Counted from the stretch's first letter, positions 28,009 to 41,208 are shown. The stretch is DNA of 64,000 nucleotides from Pseudomonas sp. GCEP-101 (GCF_025133575.1 NZ_CP104011.1:496001-560000), one strand, 5' to 3'. Notes: a model not told the origin generated them from the sequence alone. Numbers and translations: made by a program.

Positions 28009-29037
28009 TCAGCGCACCGGCGGTGCGTACTGCAGACCACCCTTGTTCCACTGGGCGTTGAGGCCACGCTTGATCTTCAGCTCGCTGCCGTCGCCGACGT
28101 TGCGGTCGAAGATCTCGCCGTAGTTACCCACTTGCTTGACGACCTGCACCGCCCAGTCCTTGGGCAGCTTGAGGTCCTTGCCGTAGTCGCCCTCGGCGCC
28201 GAGCAGGCGCGCGACGTCCGGGTTCTTGGTGCTCTTGGCCTGTTCCTCGACGTTCTTCGAGTTGATGCCCAGTTCCTCGGCGTTGACCATCGCGTAAAGC
28301 GTCCAGCGGGCGATGTCGAACCACTCCTCGTCACCCTGGCGCACGGCCGGGCCGAGGGGTTCCTTGGAGATCACCTCCGGCAGCACCACGTAGTCATCCG
28401 GCGCCGCCAGCTTGATGCGTTGGGCGTAGAGCTGCGACTGGTCGGAGGTCAGCACGTCGCAACGGCCGGACTCCAGCGACTTGGCGCTCTCGTCGGAGGT
28501 GTCGTAGGTGATGGGGGTGTACTTGAGGTTGTTGGAGCGGAAGTAGTCGGACAGGTTGAGCTCGGTGGTGGTGCCGGCCTGGATGCACACGGTGGCGCCG
28601 TCGAGTTCCTTGGCGCTGGAGACGCCGAGCTTCTTGTTCACCAGGAAGCCCTGGCCGTCGTAGTAGGTCACGCCGACGAAGTTCAGACCCATCGCGCTGT
28701 CACGCGAGCTGGTCCAGGTGGTGTTGCGCGAGAGGATGTCGATCTCGCCGGACTGCAGCGCGGTGAAACGCTCCTTGGCGGTGAGCGGGCTGTACTTGAC
28801 CTTGGTCGCGTCGCCGAACACGGCCGCCGCCACGGCGCGGCAGACGTCCACGTCGATGCCCTTGTACTGGCCCTTGGCATCGGCATACGAGAAGCCGGGA
28901 AGACCGTCACTGATACCGCACTGCACGTAGCCTTTCTTCTTCACTGCATCCAGGGTGGCACCGGCATGGGCGAGCCCGCTGATGCCGAACACGGCGGCGG
29001 TGGTCAGCACTGCCAGGGTGGATTTCACCATCTTCAT
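28009..29037 (-). CDS. aapJ: General amino-acid ABC transporter, substrate-binding protein
   Basis: A 342-residue periplasmic binding protein. The signal peptide ends at about residue 25 (AVFGISGLAHAG). The mature protein shows the family-3 extracellular solute-binding signature near GIDVDVCRAVAAAVFGD and the AapJ-type long C-terminal lobe. It captures L-amino acids for AapQMP. The chosen ATG has GGAGAAG at the right distance; the open frame beyond it is noncoding. It is the first gene of the operon, with its promoter in the large space upstream. Confidence 0.9.
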   Translation of the reverse strand: MKMVKSTLAVLTTAAVFGISGLAHAGATLDAVKKKGYVQCGISDGLPGFSYADAKGQYKGIDVDVCRAVAAAVFGDATKVKYSPLTAKERFTALQSGEIDILSRNTTWTSSRDSAMGLNFVGVTYYDGQGFLVNKKLGVSSAKELDGATVCIQAGTTTELNLSDYFRSNNLKYTPITYDTSDESAKSLESGRCDVLTSDQSQLYAQRIKLAAPDDYVVLPEVISKEPLGPAVRQGDEEWFDIARWTLYAMVNAEELGINSKNVEEQAKSTKNPDVARLLGAEGDYGKDLKLPKDWAVQVVKQVGNYGEIFDRNVGDGSELKIKRGLNAQWNKGGLQYAPPVR

Positions 29038-30203
<1,166 letters not shown>

Positions 30204-30234
30204 TCCCCTGACCCTGCGGAGAACAAGAAGAAGC

Positions 30235-32127
30235 ATGAACGCCCCGATTAGCAGCCTGCGTGACGTCGAAGCCCTGGAACAGGTCCCGCTGCAGGACCGC
30301 GACCTGCCGCCCAACACCTATGAACTGCTGCGCCGCTCGGCTCAGCAGTACGGCCCATCCACCGCCCTGAGCTTCCTGCTGCAGGGCTCGGCGGCGGAGG
30401 AGCCGCTCAAGGTCAGCTACGCGGAGCTGTTCGCCCGCGTCACCCAGGCCGCCAATGCCTTCCACCGCCTGGGCGTGCGGCCGGGCACCGCGGTGTCGTT
30501 CCTGCTTCCCAACCTGCCGCAGACCCACTACGTGATCTGGGGCGGCGAGGCGGCGGGGATCGTCAATGCGATCAACCCGCTGCTCGACCCCGAGCACATC
30601 GCCGAGTTGGTGCGCGCCGCCGACTCCCGCGTGCTGGTGACCCTGGCGCCCTTCCCCGGCACCGATCTCTGGGACAAGGTCGCCGGCCTGCGCGGGCAGT
30701 TGCCGGAGCTGAACGCCATCGTCACCGTCGATATCGCCAACCTGCTGCCCGAGCCGCAACGCGCGGCGCTGAAGGCCGCCCGCGGCGCGCTGCCCGAGGG
30801 CGTGCTGGACTTCGACGCCCTGCTCGCCCAGTGCCCGGACGACCACCTGGAAAGCGGCCGGGTGATCGGCCCGGACGAAGTCGCCTCCTACTTCCACACC
30901 GGCGGCACCACCGGCACGCCCAAGCTCGCACCGCACAGCCACTTCAACGAAGTGGCGATGGCCGAGATCATGGGCCTGAATGCCGACTACGACGGCCACG
31001 ACGTGCTGCTCTGCGGTCTGCCGCTGTTCCACGTCAACGGCGTCATGGTGACTGGCCTTGCGCCCTTCATGCGCGGCGGCGAGGTGCTGCTGGCCGGCCC
31101 ACAGGGCTATCGCAACCCCGCCTTGATCCAGGATTTCTGGAAGCTGGTGGAACGCTACAAGGTCACCAGTTTCAGCGGCGTACCGACCATCTACGCCGCC
31201 CTGCTGCAGGTGCCCAGCGAGGGCCGCGACCTCTCCAGCCTGCGCTTCGCGCTGTGCGGCGCGGCGCCCATGCCGGTGGAGCTGATCCGCCAGTTCGAGG
31301 CGAAGACGGGTCTGGCGGTCATCGAAGGCTACGGCATGACCGAAGGCACCTGCGGCACCAGCTGCAACCCGCGCGGCGGCGAACGCCGGCCCGGTTCCAT
31401 CGGCCTGCGTCTGCCCTACTGCGAGGTGAAGTCGGTGATCCTCGACGGCAACGGCCAGTACCTGCGCGACGCCGCCGTGGACGAGATCGGCACCCTCTGC
31501 CTGCGCGGTCCCACCGTGTTCAAGGGCTACCTGCAGGCCAGCAAGAACAAGGACATCTGGATCGACGGCGACTGGTTCAACACCGGCGATCTGGGCCGCA
31601 TCGATGCCGATGGCTACATCTGGCTCACCGGGCGCAGCAAGGACCTGATCATCCGCGGCGGCCACAACATCGACCCGCAGATGATCGAGGAAGCCCTGCA
31701 TCGCCACCCCGCCGTGGCCCTGGCGGCCGCCGTCGGCAAGCCGTGCCTGAAGGCCGGCGAGTTGCCGGTGGCCTACATCCAGCTCAAGCCGGGCATGCAG
31801 GTCAGCGAGGCGGAGCTGCTGGAGCACGCCGCCCGCCACGTGCCCGAACGCGCGGCGGTGCCCAAGGACGTCTGGCTGCTGGACGCCATCCCGGTCACCG
31901 CCGTGGGCAAGACCTTCAAGCCGGCGCTGCGCCTGGATGCCATTCGTCGTGTGTTCGAGGACGAGACCCGCCACCTGTCCCCGCCACCGCGCGTGGAGGT
32001 GGTGGCCGATGACCGCCATGGGCAGAAAGTCCGCCTCTTCGTCGGCGGCCTCGACCTAGACTCGCGCGCCGCATTGGCCGAGCGCTTGGGCGGTTACGCG
32101 GTGCACCTGGAACTGTTGGAACACTGA
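30235..32127 (+). CDS. AMP-forming acyl-CoA synthetase
   Basis: A 630-residue adenylate-forming enzyme. The phosphate-binding loop is near residues 220-232 (YFHTGGTTGTPK), followed by the A5 motif IEGYGMTEGT, the A7 region WFNTGDLGRID, and A8 SKDLIIRGGHNIDP; the A10 Lys is in TAVGKTFKP. A C-terminal extension of about 70 residues beyond the usual end (from DETRHLS) is a conserved feature of this Pseudomonas subfamily. It activates a carboxylate as acyl-AMP and then acyl-CoA; chain specificity is unknown. It follows the carboxylesterase by 31 bp, so they may be co-transcribed; together they could release and activate an acid. Confidence 0.88.
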   Translation: MNAPISSLRDVEALEQVPLQDRDLPPNTYELLRRSAQQYGPSTALSFLLQGSAAEEPLKVSYAELFARVTQAANAFHRLGVRPGTAVSFLLPNLPQTHYVIWGGEAAGIVNAINPLLDPEHIAELVRAADSRVLVTLAPFPGTDLWDKVAGLRGQLPELNAIVTVDIANLLPEPQRAALKAARGALPEGVLDFDALLAQCPDDHLESGRVIGPDEVASYFHTGGTTGTPKLAPHSHFNEVAMAEIMGLNADYDGHDVLLCGLPLFHVNGVMVTGLAPFMRGGEVLLAGPQGYRNPALIQDFWKLVERYKVTSFSGVPTIYAALLQVPSEGRDLSSLRFALCGAAPMPVELIRQFEAKTGLAVIEGYGMTEGTCGTSCNPRGGERRPGSIGLRLPYCEVKSVILDGNGQYLRDAAVDEIGTLCLRGPTVFKGYLQASKNKDIWIDGDWFNTGDLGRIDADGYIWLTGRSKDLIIRGGHNIDPQMIEEALHRHPAVALAAAVGKPCLKAGELPVAYIQLKPGMQVSEAELLEHAARHVPERAAVPKDVWLLDAIPVTAVGKTFKPALRLDAIRRVFEDETRHLSPPPRVEVVADDRHGQKVRLFVGGLDLDSRAALAERLGGYAVHLELLEH

Positions 32128-32278
32128 TGAAACACCCGGCCGACCGCCGGTCGGCCGGGCCTGTACGCGAATTGCCAGTACTCAAATCTGACTAATACTG
32201 ATGGCTCAATGTGCGAAGAGGACTACAGGGAGAGTCAGTCGTGCACATCATCAGCCGCCCCCCGAATTCCGCTGCGCC

Positions 32279-33217
32279 ATGAAAGCCGCGCAGTGGAACG
32301 AGGACATCCGCCAGCTCCAGCACCTGCGTCTGTTCCAGAACGTGGCCGCGGCCAACCTGCAGCAGTTGCTCAAGGACTTTCGCGCCTGTGAACTCGAGCG
32401 CGGGGAAATCCTGCTGTCACCGTTCAACCGCAACCACTTCCTTTATATGGTCCTCTCCGGGCACCTGACGGTGTACCTGGGCTCGCTGGACAACCAGCCG
32501 GTCAGCACCTTGCATCCGGGCGATTGCGCCGGCGAAATCAGCTTCATCGACAGCGACCACCCTTCCGCCTACGTCGTCGCCAGCGAACCGACCACCGTGC
32601 TGCGCCTGCACCGCGAAGCGCTGATCGGCCTGTTCGAGCATTCCCCGCAGGTCATGCAGAACCTGCTCGCGGTGCTCTGCGAGCGGGTGCGCCAGGGCAA
32701 CCGGATCATCCTCGACACCGAGCAGAACGCCAACATCGACACCCTCACCGGCCTGTTCAACCGGCGCTGGCTGGAGCATATCTACGACCGCGAGAGCACG
32801 CGCTGCGCCTTCAACGAACAGCCGATGTGCATGCTCATGCTCGATGTCGACCACTTCAAGAACTACAACGACGAGCACGGCCACCTGGCCGGCGACTACG
32901 CCCTGTGCCTGGTCGCCCATACCCTGCGCAGCCAGCTGCGGCCCAAGGACAGCATGGCGCGCTACGGCGGCGAGGAGTTCGTCATCCTCCTGCCGGAAAT
33001 CGCCATCGACGAAGCCCGGCGCATCGGCAACCGCCTGCGCCAGAGCCTGGAACAGATCGCCTCCTTCTATTCGCCGGTGGGCGTGCTGCCCGGTGTCACC
33101 GTGTCCCTGGGGCTGGCCGAGATGGACATCCAGGAAAACCTGCCGAGCCTGATCTTGCGCGCCGACAGCGCCCTCTACCAGGCCAAGCAGAAGGGCCGCA
33201 ACTGCCTCTGCGGCTGA
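32279..33217 (+). CDS. Diguanylate cyclase with cyclic-nucleotide-binding domain
   Basis: A 312-residue cytoplasmic signalling protein. Residues 15-130 form a cyclic-nucleotide-binding (Crp-like) fold with the phosphate-binding-cassette-like [19 protein letters not shown], and residues 150-312 form a GGDEF domain with an intact active site GGEEF (230-234) and metal-binding [11 protein letters not shown]. An inhibitory I-site RPKD (221-224) lies five residues before GGEEF, so feedback by c-di-GMP is expected. It should make c-di-GMP in response to a cyclic nucleotide or protein partner. The start is uncertain: the ATG chosen gives the family N-terminus, but an in-frame ATG 26 codons upstream exists and neither has a strong ribosome site. 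Confidence 0.85.
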   Translation: MKAAQWNEDIRQLQHLRLFQNVAAANLQQLLKDFRACELERGEILLSPFNRNHFLYMVLSGHLTVYLGSLDNQPVSTLHPGDCAGEISFIDSDHPSAYVVASEPTTVLRLHREALIGLFEHSPQVMQNLLAVLCERVRQGNRIILDTEQNANIDTLTGLFNRRWLEHIYDRESTRCAFNEQPMCMLMLDVDHFKNYNDEHGHLAGDYALCLVAHTLRSQLRPKDSMARYGGEEFVILLPEIAIDEARRIGNRLRQSLEQIASFYSPVGVLPGVTVSLGLAEMDIQENLPSLILRADSALYQAKQKGRNCLCG

Positions 33218-33398
33218 CGCCGCGGGTCTTTGCTGCGCCCATCCGCCGTCGCTGCCGCCCCTGCAACCTGCCCGCCGCGCCGACATCCGCAATGCGCGTG
33301 CGCCCCGCGCCACGCGCGGATTACCCGTGGCATTTCGCCCTGCGGGCATCTTGCATTACACTGGCGGCCGTTCATTCCTTAACCAGTACGAGACCACC

Positions 33399-34949
33399 GT
33401 GCTCAAAGCACTCAAGAAAATCTTCAGCAAGGGCGATGGCGAACAGCCCGTCGCCACGCCGGCAGCCCCCGCTCCCGCTGCCTCCCAGCCCGCCCCGAGC
33501 GGCGAGAAGCGTCCGCGCAAACCGCGCAATCCGCGCCCCGACGGCGAAGCCGCGGAGAAGCCGGCCCGCGGTCCGAAGAGCGACAAACCCCGCGCCGAGC
33601 GTTCCGAGAAAGGCGAACGCGGCGAAAAACGCGAACAGGCTCCCCGGCACGAGCCTGCCAAGGCCGAAGGCGCCGACAAGCCCCGCGAGCCGAAACCGCG
33701 CCGCGAGCGCAAGCCGCGCCCGCCGGTGGTGGACAACTGGAAGCTGGAAGACTTCGTGGTCGAGCCGGCCGAAGGCAAGACGCGCTTCCACGACTTCAAC
33801 CTCGACCCGCGCCTGATGCACGCCATCCATGACCTGGGCTTCCCGTACTGCACGCCGATCCAGGCGCAGGTGCTGGGCTTCACCCTGCGTGGCCAGGACG
33901 CCATCGGCCGCGCCCAGACCGGCACCGGCAAGACCGCCGCGTTCCTCATCTCGATCATCACCCAGCTGCTGCAGACCCCGCCGCCCAAAGAGCGCTACAT
34001 GGGCGAGCCGCGTGCGCTGATCATCGCGCCGACCCGCGAGCTGGTGGTGCAGATCGCCAACGACGCCATCGGCCTGGCCAAGTACACCGGCCTGAACGTC
34101 ATGAGCTTCGTCGGCGGCATGGACTTCGACAAGCAGCTGCGCACCCTGGAATCGCGCTTCTGCGACATCCTGGTCGCCACCCCGGGCCGCCTGCTGGACT
34201 TCAACCAGCGCGGCGAGGTGCACCTGGACATGGTCGAGGTGATGGTGCTGGACGAAGCCGACCGCATGCTCGACATGGGCTTCATCCCGCAGGTCCGCCA
34301 GATCATCCGCCAGACCCCGTACAAGGGCGAGCGCCAGACGCTGCTGTTCTCCGCCACCTTCACCGACGACGTGATGAACCTGGCCAAGCAGTGGACGGTC
34401 GACCCGGCCATCGTCGAGATCGAGCCGGAGAATGTCGCCAGCGATACCGTGGAGCAACACGTCTACGCCGTCGCCGGCAGCGACAAGTACAAGCTGCTGT
34501 ACAACCTGATCGCGCAGAACGACTGGACCCGCGTCATGGTCTTCGCCAACCGCAAGGACGAAGTGCGCCGCATCGAGGAACGCCTGACCAAGGACGGCAT
34601 CAGCGCCGCCCAGATGTCCGGCGACGTGCCGCAGCACAAGCGCATCAAGGTTCTGGAAGGCTTCCGTGAAGGCAAGATCCGCGTGCTGGTCGCCACCGAC
34701 GTCGCCGGCCGCGGCATCCACGTCGACGGCATCAGCCACGTGATCAACTTCACCCTGCCCGAAGATCCGGACGACTACGTGCACCGCATCGGCCGTACCG
34801 GCCGCGCCGGCAGCACCGGCACCTCCATCAGCTTCGCCGGCGAGGACGATGCCTTCGCCCTGCCGCCGATCGAGGAACTGCTGGGCCGCAAGATCACCTG
34901 CGAGATGCCGCCCACCGAACTGCTCAAGCCGGTCCCGCGCAAGCACTGA
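33399..34949 (+). CDS. rhlB: DEAD-box ATP-dependent RNA helicase
   Basis: A 516-residue RNA helicase. An unstructured Ala/Pro/Lys/Arg-rich N-terminus (residues 1-110) precedes the two RecA domains. Motifs are the Q motif GFPYCTPIQ, Walker A AQTGTGKT (about 170), DEAD in VLDEADRML (about 284), SAT in FSATF, and the C-terminal [10 protein letters not shown]. It unwinds structured RNA, in the degradosome or in ribosome work. The start is GTG (reading [12 protein letters not shown]), which matches the N-terminus I recall for P. aeruginosa PA3861; the upstream frame has no conserved sequence. A strong terminator follows. Confidence 0.92.
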   Translation: MLKALKKIFSKGDGEQPVATPAAPAPAASQPAPSGEKRPRKPRNPRPDGEAAEKPARGPKSDKPRAERSEKGERGEKREQAPRHEPAKAEGADKPREPKPRRERKPRPPVVDNWKLEDFVVEPAEGKTRFHDFNLDPRLMHAIHDLGFPYCTPIQAQVLGFTLRGQDAIGRAQTGTGKTAAFLISIITQLLQTPPPKERYMGEPRALIIAPTRELVVQIANDAIGLAKYTGLNVMSFVGGMDFDKQLRTLESRFCDILVATPGRLLDFNQRGEVHLDMVEVMVLDEADRMLDMGFIPQVRQIIRQTPYKGERQTLLFSATFTDDVMNLAKQWTVDPAIVEIEPENVASDTVEQHVYAVAGSDKYKLLYNLIAQNDWTRVMVFANRKDEVRRIEERLTKDGISAAQMSGDVPQHKRIKVLEGFREGKIRVLVATDVAGRGIHVDGISHVINFTLPEDPDDYVHRIGRTGRAGSTGTSISFAGEDDAFALPPIEELLGRKITCEMPPTELLKPVPRKH

Positions 34950-34965
34950 TCGCTGCTTGCACCAG

Positions 34966-34998
34966 AAAAAGGCGAAGCCACCCGGCTTCGCCTTTTTT
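34966..34998 (+). terminator. Rho-independent terminator after rhlB
   Basis: The perfect stem GGCGAAGCC/GGCTTCGCC with an ACCC loop is followed by six T residues and preceded by AAAAA, so it may act in both directions. It lies 21 bp past the rhlB stop. Confidence 0.92.
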
Positions 34999-35237
34999 GT
35001 TTCCAGCGGCGTTACTGCCGGTGACGCATCACCCTTCCTAGAGCCTCCCGTTTCTCCCGCCGGACCCGCTGGGACGACCGTACGCCATTCCCCCGCAAAC
35101 AATGGCAACGCGCCATTACCCGCGCAACAGGCCCGCCCCCGGCCCGTCATGATCAGATTTATTTACAGACGTAAAAAAATTCGCACGCTTCTTGCAAAGC
35201 ACGCGAGAACAATTCCAAGACTCGTCGGAATCCTCCC

Positions 35238-37196
35238 ATGCCCTTGCGCGCCAAACTTGCTCTGAGTTTCCTCTCGGTCGGCCTGATCCCCGTGCTGGTG
35301 ATGGCCATCGTGGTCTATCTCCAGGCCAGCCGTGCTCTCGAAGAACAAAGCCTGAATGCCCTGGAGGCGGTCGCCAGCATCAAGCAGCGGCAGCTGATGG
35401 ATGCCTGGAAGGCCCGCAACGACCAGCTCAGCAGCCTCGCCACCAACCTGGGCAGCAACTACGCCGGGCTGGACAGCGAGTCCCTGGTGACCACCGCCAA
35501 CTACGACCGCCCGGTGTTCGAGAACTTCATCAAGACCTTCGGTTACCGCGAGCTGCGCCTGGTGGGCGGCGACGGCAAGGTGGTGTTCAGTCTCGGCCGC
35601 GGCGTGGATTACCAGCAGAACATCGGCGCGCCGGAGTGGCGCGACACCGCCTTCGGCCGGTTCGTCCGTGCCGCCCTGGACAGCGGCAAGGCCAGCATCA
35701 GCGACATCCAGCAGGCCCCCAACGACAAGCAGCCGGTGCAATGGCTGGCTGCGCCGATCAAGGACAACGGCAAGCTGCAACTGCTGCTGGTGCTCGAGTT
35801 GCCGTTGGCGGCGATCAACGAGGTGATGCAGAACCGCCAGGGGCTGGGCGACGCCGGCGAAACCTACCTGGTGGGCGGTGACGGCAGCCTGCGCTCGGAT
35901 TCGGTGCGCTTCGCCGATCACCACGTGCGCCGCGACCAGGAAAGCCCCGCCGCACTTCCCGGCCAGGCCATCGCAAAAGCCCTGGCCGGCGAACAGGGCC
36001 GGCTCGCCGAGGCGGGCCTGAGCAACGAGCCGGCGCTGAAATCCTTCGTCCCGCTGAACCTGGACGGCCTGCACTGGGCACTGGTGGCGGAAATGGACCA
36101 GGCCCAGGCCTTCGCCCCGGTGCGCAAGCTGATGTGGCAGATCCTCGTGCTCGGCCTGCTCACCCTGGCGGGCGTCGCCGTCGGCACCTGGCTGGTCAGC
36201 CGCAGCGTAATGCGTCCGCTGGGCGGTGAGCCGGCCAGCATGGCCGCGCTGGCCCAGCGCCTGGCCAACGGCGAACTGCGCCTGGGCGACGACGCCAACG
36301 CCAGCAGCGGCCTGATGCAGGCCCTGCGCGAGATGACCGCCGCGTGGCGCCAGGTGGTCGAACGCCTGCGCCAGGCCAGCGAGGCCGTGGGTGACGCCAG
36401 CGGCGACATCCTCGACGCCGCCGGGCGCACCAGCCATCACCTGGACCAGCAGCAGGAAGCCCTGGAAATGGTGGTCAGCGCCGTCGACCAGATGGCCGCC
36501 ACCGTGCAGGAAATCGCCGGCAGCGCCAGCCGCAGCGCGGACGGCAGCGCTGCCGCTCGCGAGGCCTTCACCGCCATGCAGAACACCCTGCAGCACATGA
36601 TCGGCCGCCAGGACGAACTGCTCAGCGGCCTGCGCCAGGCCGACGGCGTCGTGCAGACCCTGGCCGGCGAAAGCCAGCAGATCGGCTCGGTGCTGGACGT
36701 GATCCGCTCCATCGCCGAACAGACCAACCTGCTTGCCCTCAACGCCGCCATCGAGGCCGCCCGCGCCGGTGAAGCGGGCCGTGGTTTCGCCGTGGTCGCC
36801 GACGAGGTGCGCAGCCTCGCCCAGCGCACCCGCAGCGCCACCGACGAGATCGTCGCCATCGTCGGCAGCCTGGGCGATTCCTCCATCCAGGCGCAGTCGA
36901 GCATGAGCGGCGCCAGCGAACAGGCCCACACCCTGGAGCAGGACACCCAGGCCGTGCTGGAGGCCCTCGGCGCGCTGGACGACTCGCTGCAGGGCGTGCA
37001 CGCCATGGCCTTCCAGATCGCCGCCGCCGCCGAACAGCAGGCCGCCACCACCCAGGAAGTGAACCAGCACATGCACCGCCTGAGCGACATGACCGTGGAG
37101 AACCGCAAGACCGCCGCGCACACCCGCGATTGCGGCGAGCACCTGCGCCGCGTGGCCGGTAGCCAGGAAGAACTGGTGGCGCAGTTCAAGCTGTAG
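35238..37196 (+). CDS. Methyl-accepting chemotaxis protein
   Basis: A 652-residue membrane chemoreceptor. TM1 is at about residues 10-28, a periplasmic dCache-like sensing domain at 30-290, TM2 at 296-318 ([20 protein letters not shown]), then HAMP and the cytoplasmic signalling domain. The kinase-contacting hairpin tip is typical ([20 protein letters not shown] then [18 protein letters not shown]). No C-terminal CheR-tethering pentapeptide is present; the protein ends VAQFKL. The ligand is unknown, but the neighbouring D-arginine genes make amino acids a reasonable guess. It is monocistronic, with a 288-bp upstream region after the rhlB terminator that contains a run of A/T near 35155-35185. 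Confidence 0.9.
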   Translation: MPLRAKLALSFLSVGLIPVLVMAIVVYLQASRALEEQSLNALEAVASIKQRQLMDAWKARNDQLSSLATNLGSNYAGLDSESLVTTANYDRPVFENFIKTFGYRELRLVGGDGKVVFSLGRGVDYQQNIGAPEWRDTAFGRFVRAALDSGKASISDIQQAPNDKQPVQWLAAPIKDNGKLQLLLVLELPLAAINEVMQNRQGLGDAGETYLVGGDGSLRSDSVRFADHHVRRDQESPAALPGQAIAKALAGEQGRLAEAGLSNEPALKSFVPLNLDGLHWALVAEMDQAQAFAPVRKLMWQILVLGLLTLAGVAVGTWLVSRSVMRPLGGEPASMAALAQRLANGELRLGDDANASSGLMQALREMTAAWRQVVERLRQASEAVGDASGDILDAAGRTSHHLDQQQEALEMVVSAVDQMAATVQEIAGSASRSADGSAAAREAFTAMQNTLQHMIGRQDELLSGLRQADGVVQTLAGESQQIGSVLDVIRSIAEQTNLLALNAAIEAARAGEAGRGFAVVADEVRSLAQRTRSATDEIVAIVGSLGDSSIQAQSSMSGASEQAHTLEQDTQAVLEALGALDDSLQGVHAMAFQIAAAAEQQAATTQEVNQHMHRLSDMTVENRKTAAHTRDCGEHLRRVAGSQEELVAQFKL

Positions 37197-37208
37197 GGCG
37201 CAGCCCCC

Positions 37209-37304
37209 TGTAGGAGCGGGCCATGCCCGCGATCCGGCCGACAGGCTGGCGCTCATCGCAATGCACCGCTGTCGCGGTGATCGCGGACAAGGTCCGCTCC
37301 TACA
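37209..37304. repeat. REP pair, type B, after the chemoreceptor gene
   Basis: A forward type B unit and an inverted diverged partner (GATCGCGGACAAGGTCCGC then TCCTACA) within the 558-bp spacer 37197-37754. The same spacer also carries a CTCTCCC-type repeat and a type A REP pair, and ends in the dauB promoter; no gene was seen in it. Confidence 0.85.
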
Positions 37305-37324
37305 TGGGATATCGTGCCGGCCCG

Positions 37325-37443
37325 CCCTCTCCCCCGCCCTCTCCCTGAAGGGAGAGGGAGCCATCCGAGCCGGCTGACGCCACAGTTTCAGCCGGCACCG
37401 GCCCAGTCCCCTCTCCCTTCAGGGAGAGGGTTAGGGAGAGGGG
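37325..37443. repeat. CTCTCCC palindromic repeat, copy 1
   Basis: A 119-bp element with terminal inverted arms of about 34 bp, each itself containing the small palindrome CCTCTCCCTGAAGGGAGAGG. Similar elements are at about 46.1, 57.3 and 61.8 kb; the middle sequences differ. Confidence 0.85.
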
Positions 37444-37587
37444 AGATAGCCAGTACGGGGTTTCAGATGAAGACAGTTTCTCCTACAAGACCGTAGCCAC
37501 ATGGACCGGAACAGCTTATCCACCGATGGCCCCGCGGCGGATAACGCTGAGGCGTTATGCGCCCTACGATCCTGTAGTCCGGCTTTT

Positions 37588-37668
37588 CGTAGGAGCGAGC
37601 TTGCTCGCGAACGCATTCCGCCGGTCGTTCCGCTGCCGCGGGGTTCGCGAGCAAGCTCGCTCCTACAA
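37588..37668. repeat. REP pair, type A, upstream of dauB
   Basis: An inverted type A pair with a 33-bp GC-rich spacer, about 90 bp upstream of the dauB start. Confidence 0.88.
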
Positions 37669-37713
37669 GAGCCTCTCCACCCGTCCACCTGCTCTTGCCG
37701 ATCAAGACAAACG

Positions 37714-37726
37714 AGTCCAGAATGGA
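37714..37726 (+). promoter_or_regulatory. Candidate DauR operator upstream of dauB
   Basis: AGTCCAGAATGGA, 29 bp before the dauB ATG. It contains the interrupted inverted repeat TCCA-N3-TGGA. A 12-of-13 match lies upstream of the binding-protein gene (42194-42206, opposite strand). Function is inferred from position and sharing only. Confidence 0.5.
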
Positions 37727-37754
37727 AAAATAAATCCACATCCGGAGTCTCGCC

Positions 37755-39846
<2,092 letters not shown>

Positions 39847-39924
39847 GCCGCAAGCCGTGACAGCCCGCGGGCGCTTGCGGCACACTCGCCAGCGCCCGTT
39901 CCCACCGCCTTGAGAGCCTTGCCC

Positions 39925-40548
39925 ATGACAGCCGCCGACCCACTGGACAACTACAAGGCCATCGCCGACGCCATCGCCGCGCTGTTCTTCCCCCATGCCG
40001 AAGTGGTCATCCACGACCTGCGCAACCAGCGCGTGGCGTATCTGGCGAACAACATCTCCAAGCGCGAGATCGGCGACGACTCGGCGCTGGAGGACATGCT
40101 CGAAGGCAGCCACGACGAGCGCAACATCGGCCCCTACGAGAAGCTCAACTGGGACGGCCAGAAGATCCGCTCCATCAGCACCGTGCTGCGCGACGCCAAG
40201 GGCGAGCCGCTGGCGGTGCTGTGCATCAACCTCAACATCACCCTGTTCGAGACCGCCAAGGCGGCGCTGGACCTGTTCCTCTCGTCCAGCAAGGTCATCC
40301 CGCAGCCGGACGCGCTATTCCGCGACGACTGGCAGGAACGCATCAACACCTTCCTGCACGGCTGGCTGCAGCAGCGCCAGCTGAGCCTCTCCACCCTCAG
40401 CCGCGACCACAAACGCGAGCTGGTCCTGGCGCTGCATGCCGAGGGCGCGTTCAAGGGCAAGAGCGCGGCGAACTACGTGGCCAACGTGCTGAACATGGGC
40501 CGGGCGACGGTGTACAAGCACCTGAAGGAGTTGAAGGAGGAGGTTTGA
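39925..40548 (+). CDS. dauR: Transcriptional repressor of the D-arginine operon
   Basis: A 207-residue YheO-type regulator: an N-terminal PAS-like domain (PAS_6, residues 10-120, with the HDLRNQRVAYLANN block) and a C-terminal HTH_22 domain (about 165-205, LHAEGAFKGKSAANYVANVL then GRATVYKHLKEL). In P. aeruginosa DauR represses dauBA and is relieved by arginine. A TTG/ATG alternative lies five codons upstream; the ATG chosen is the family start. It is 78 bp after dauA and may have its own promoter. Confidence 0.88.
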   Translation: MTAADPLDNYKAIADAIAALFFPHAEVVIHDLRNQRVAYLANNISKREIGDDSALEDMLEGSHDERNIGPYEKLNWDGQKIRSISTVLRDAKGEPLAVLCINLNITLFETAKAALDLFLSSSKVIPQPDALFRDDWQERINTFLHGWLQQRQLSLSTLSRDHKRELVLALHAEGAFKGKSAANYVANVLNMGRATVYKHLKELKEEV

Positions 40549-40573
40549 GTCCTGCTCCCTCACCCTCCTCCAC

Positions 40574-40758
40574 CTGTAGGAGCGGGCCATGCCCGCGATG
40601 GCGCCCACGGGGCGCGCCTGCCGGTTGATGTCACTATTCCCCGCGATGTCGTGAACCCGCTGGAATCGTCGGCCCTGCCGACGGGTCGCGGGCATGGCCC
40701 GCTCCTACAAGGCAGGACCGGTGTTGGCCGATTCGCGAGCAAGCTCGCTCCTACGAAG
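40574..40758. repeat. REP cluster, two type B and one type A unit
   Basis: In the 683-bp spacer after dauR: type B forward (about 40574-40602), type B inverted (about 40668-40710) and a single type A inverted unit (about 40729-40758). It is a mixed cluster of the two REP families. Confidence 0.85.
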
Positions 40759-40848
40759 AGCCGGATATTCTTCGCTCCTGCTTTGAAAGCTTCCAGAGAA
40801 ACATCCGCGCACGCCGAATGCCCCGTTCAGGAGGCCGAGCGGAATCGG

Positions 40849-41031
40849 AGTTTCAGGGGTTGAGCGACAGGGATGTCGCGAGAGCCACGATGGGCCAGGG
40901 ACGGCCCGTCGTGGCGTGCCCCTGAAACTTCGATGGAGCGAGGGAAGTCCCGCGAAGCGGGACCCGGATGCCGGGGCAAGCCTTTTGGTTACTTTTCGGC
41001 GTCTGGAAAAGTGACTCGCCCGAGGGGGCGA
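40849..41031. repeat. Multi-hairpin structured intergenic element
   Basis: A dense series of stems. An outer pairing AGTTTCAGGGG (40849) with CCCCTGAAACT (40919) encloses hairpins GCGACA/TGTCGC (40864-40879) and GCCACGATGGGCC/GGCCCGTCGTGGC (40884-40915, one mismatch). This is followed by GTCCCGC/GCGGGAC (40947-40963), ACTTTTC/GAAAAGT (40991-41012) and TCGCCC/GGGCGA (41016-41031). The order resembles an intergenic repeat that I recall from other Pseudomonas genomes. No gene is convincing in it. It fills most of the space 40549-41231. Confidence 0.6.
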
Positions 41032-41101
41032 AACACAGAGTCCGCGCGTACACCGAGGCGGCGCTATAGCTCACGCGCCAACGCAACCGACCATCACAAA
41101 G

Positions 41102-41146
41102 CGTCGGCCCTGCCGACGGATCGCGGGCATGGCCCGCTCCTACAGG
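41102..41146. repeat. REP unit, type B, inverted
   Basis: A single inverted type B unit with its usual GGCCCTGCCGACGGATC flank, between the structured element and the binding-protein gene. Confidence 0.8.
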
Positions 41147-41190
41147 GCGCCATTGGCGCGACGTCCCCCTCGGTTCTACGAACAGCAGGA

Positions 41191-41208
41191 GGCCGCCCGA
41201 AGGCGGCC
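41191..41208. terminator. Possible terminator hairpin after the binding-protein gene
   Basis: The stem GGCCGCC/GGCGGCC with a CGAA loop lies 24 bp beyond the binding-protein stop codon. It is strong, but on the minus strand it is followed by TCCTGC, not a T-run, so termination there would be weak or factor-dependent. Confidence 0.4.
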
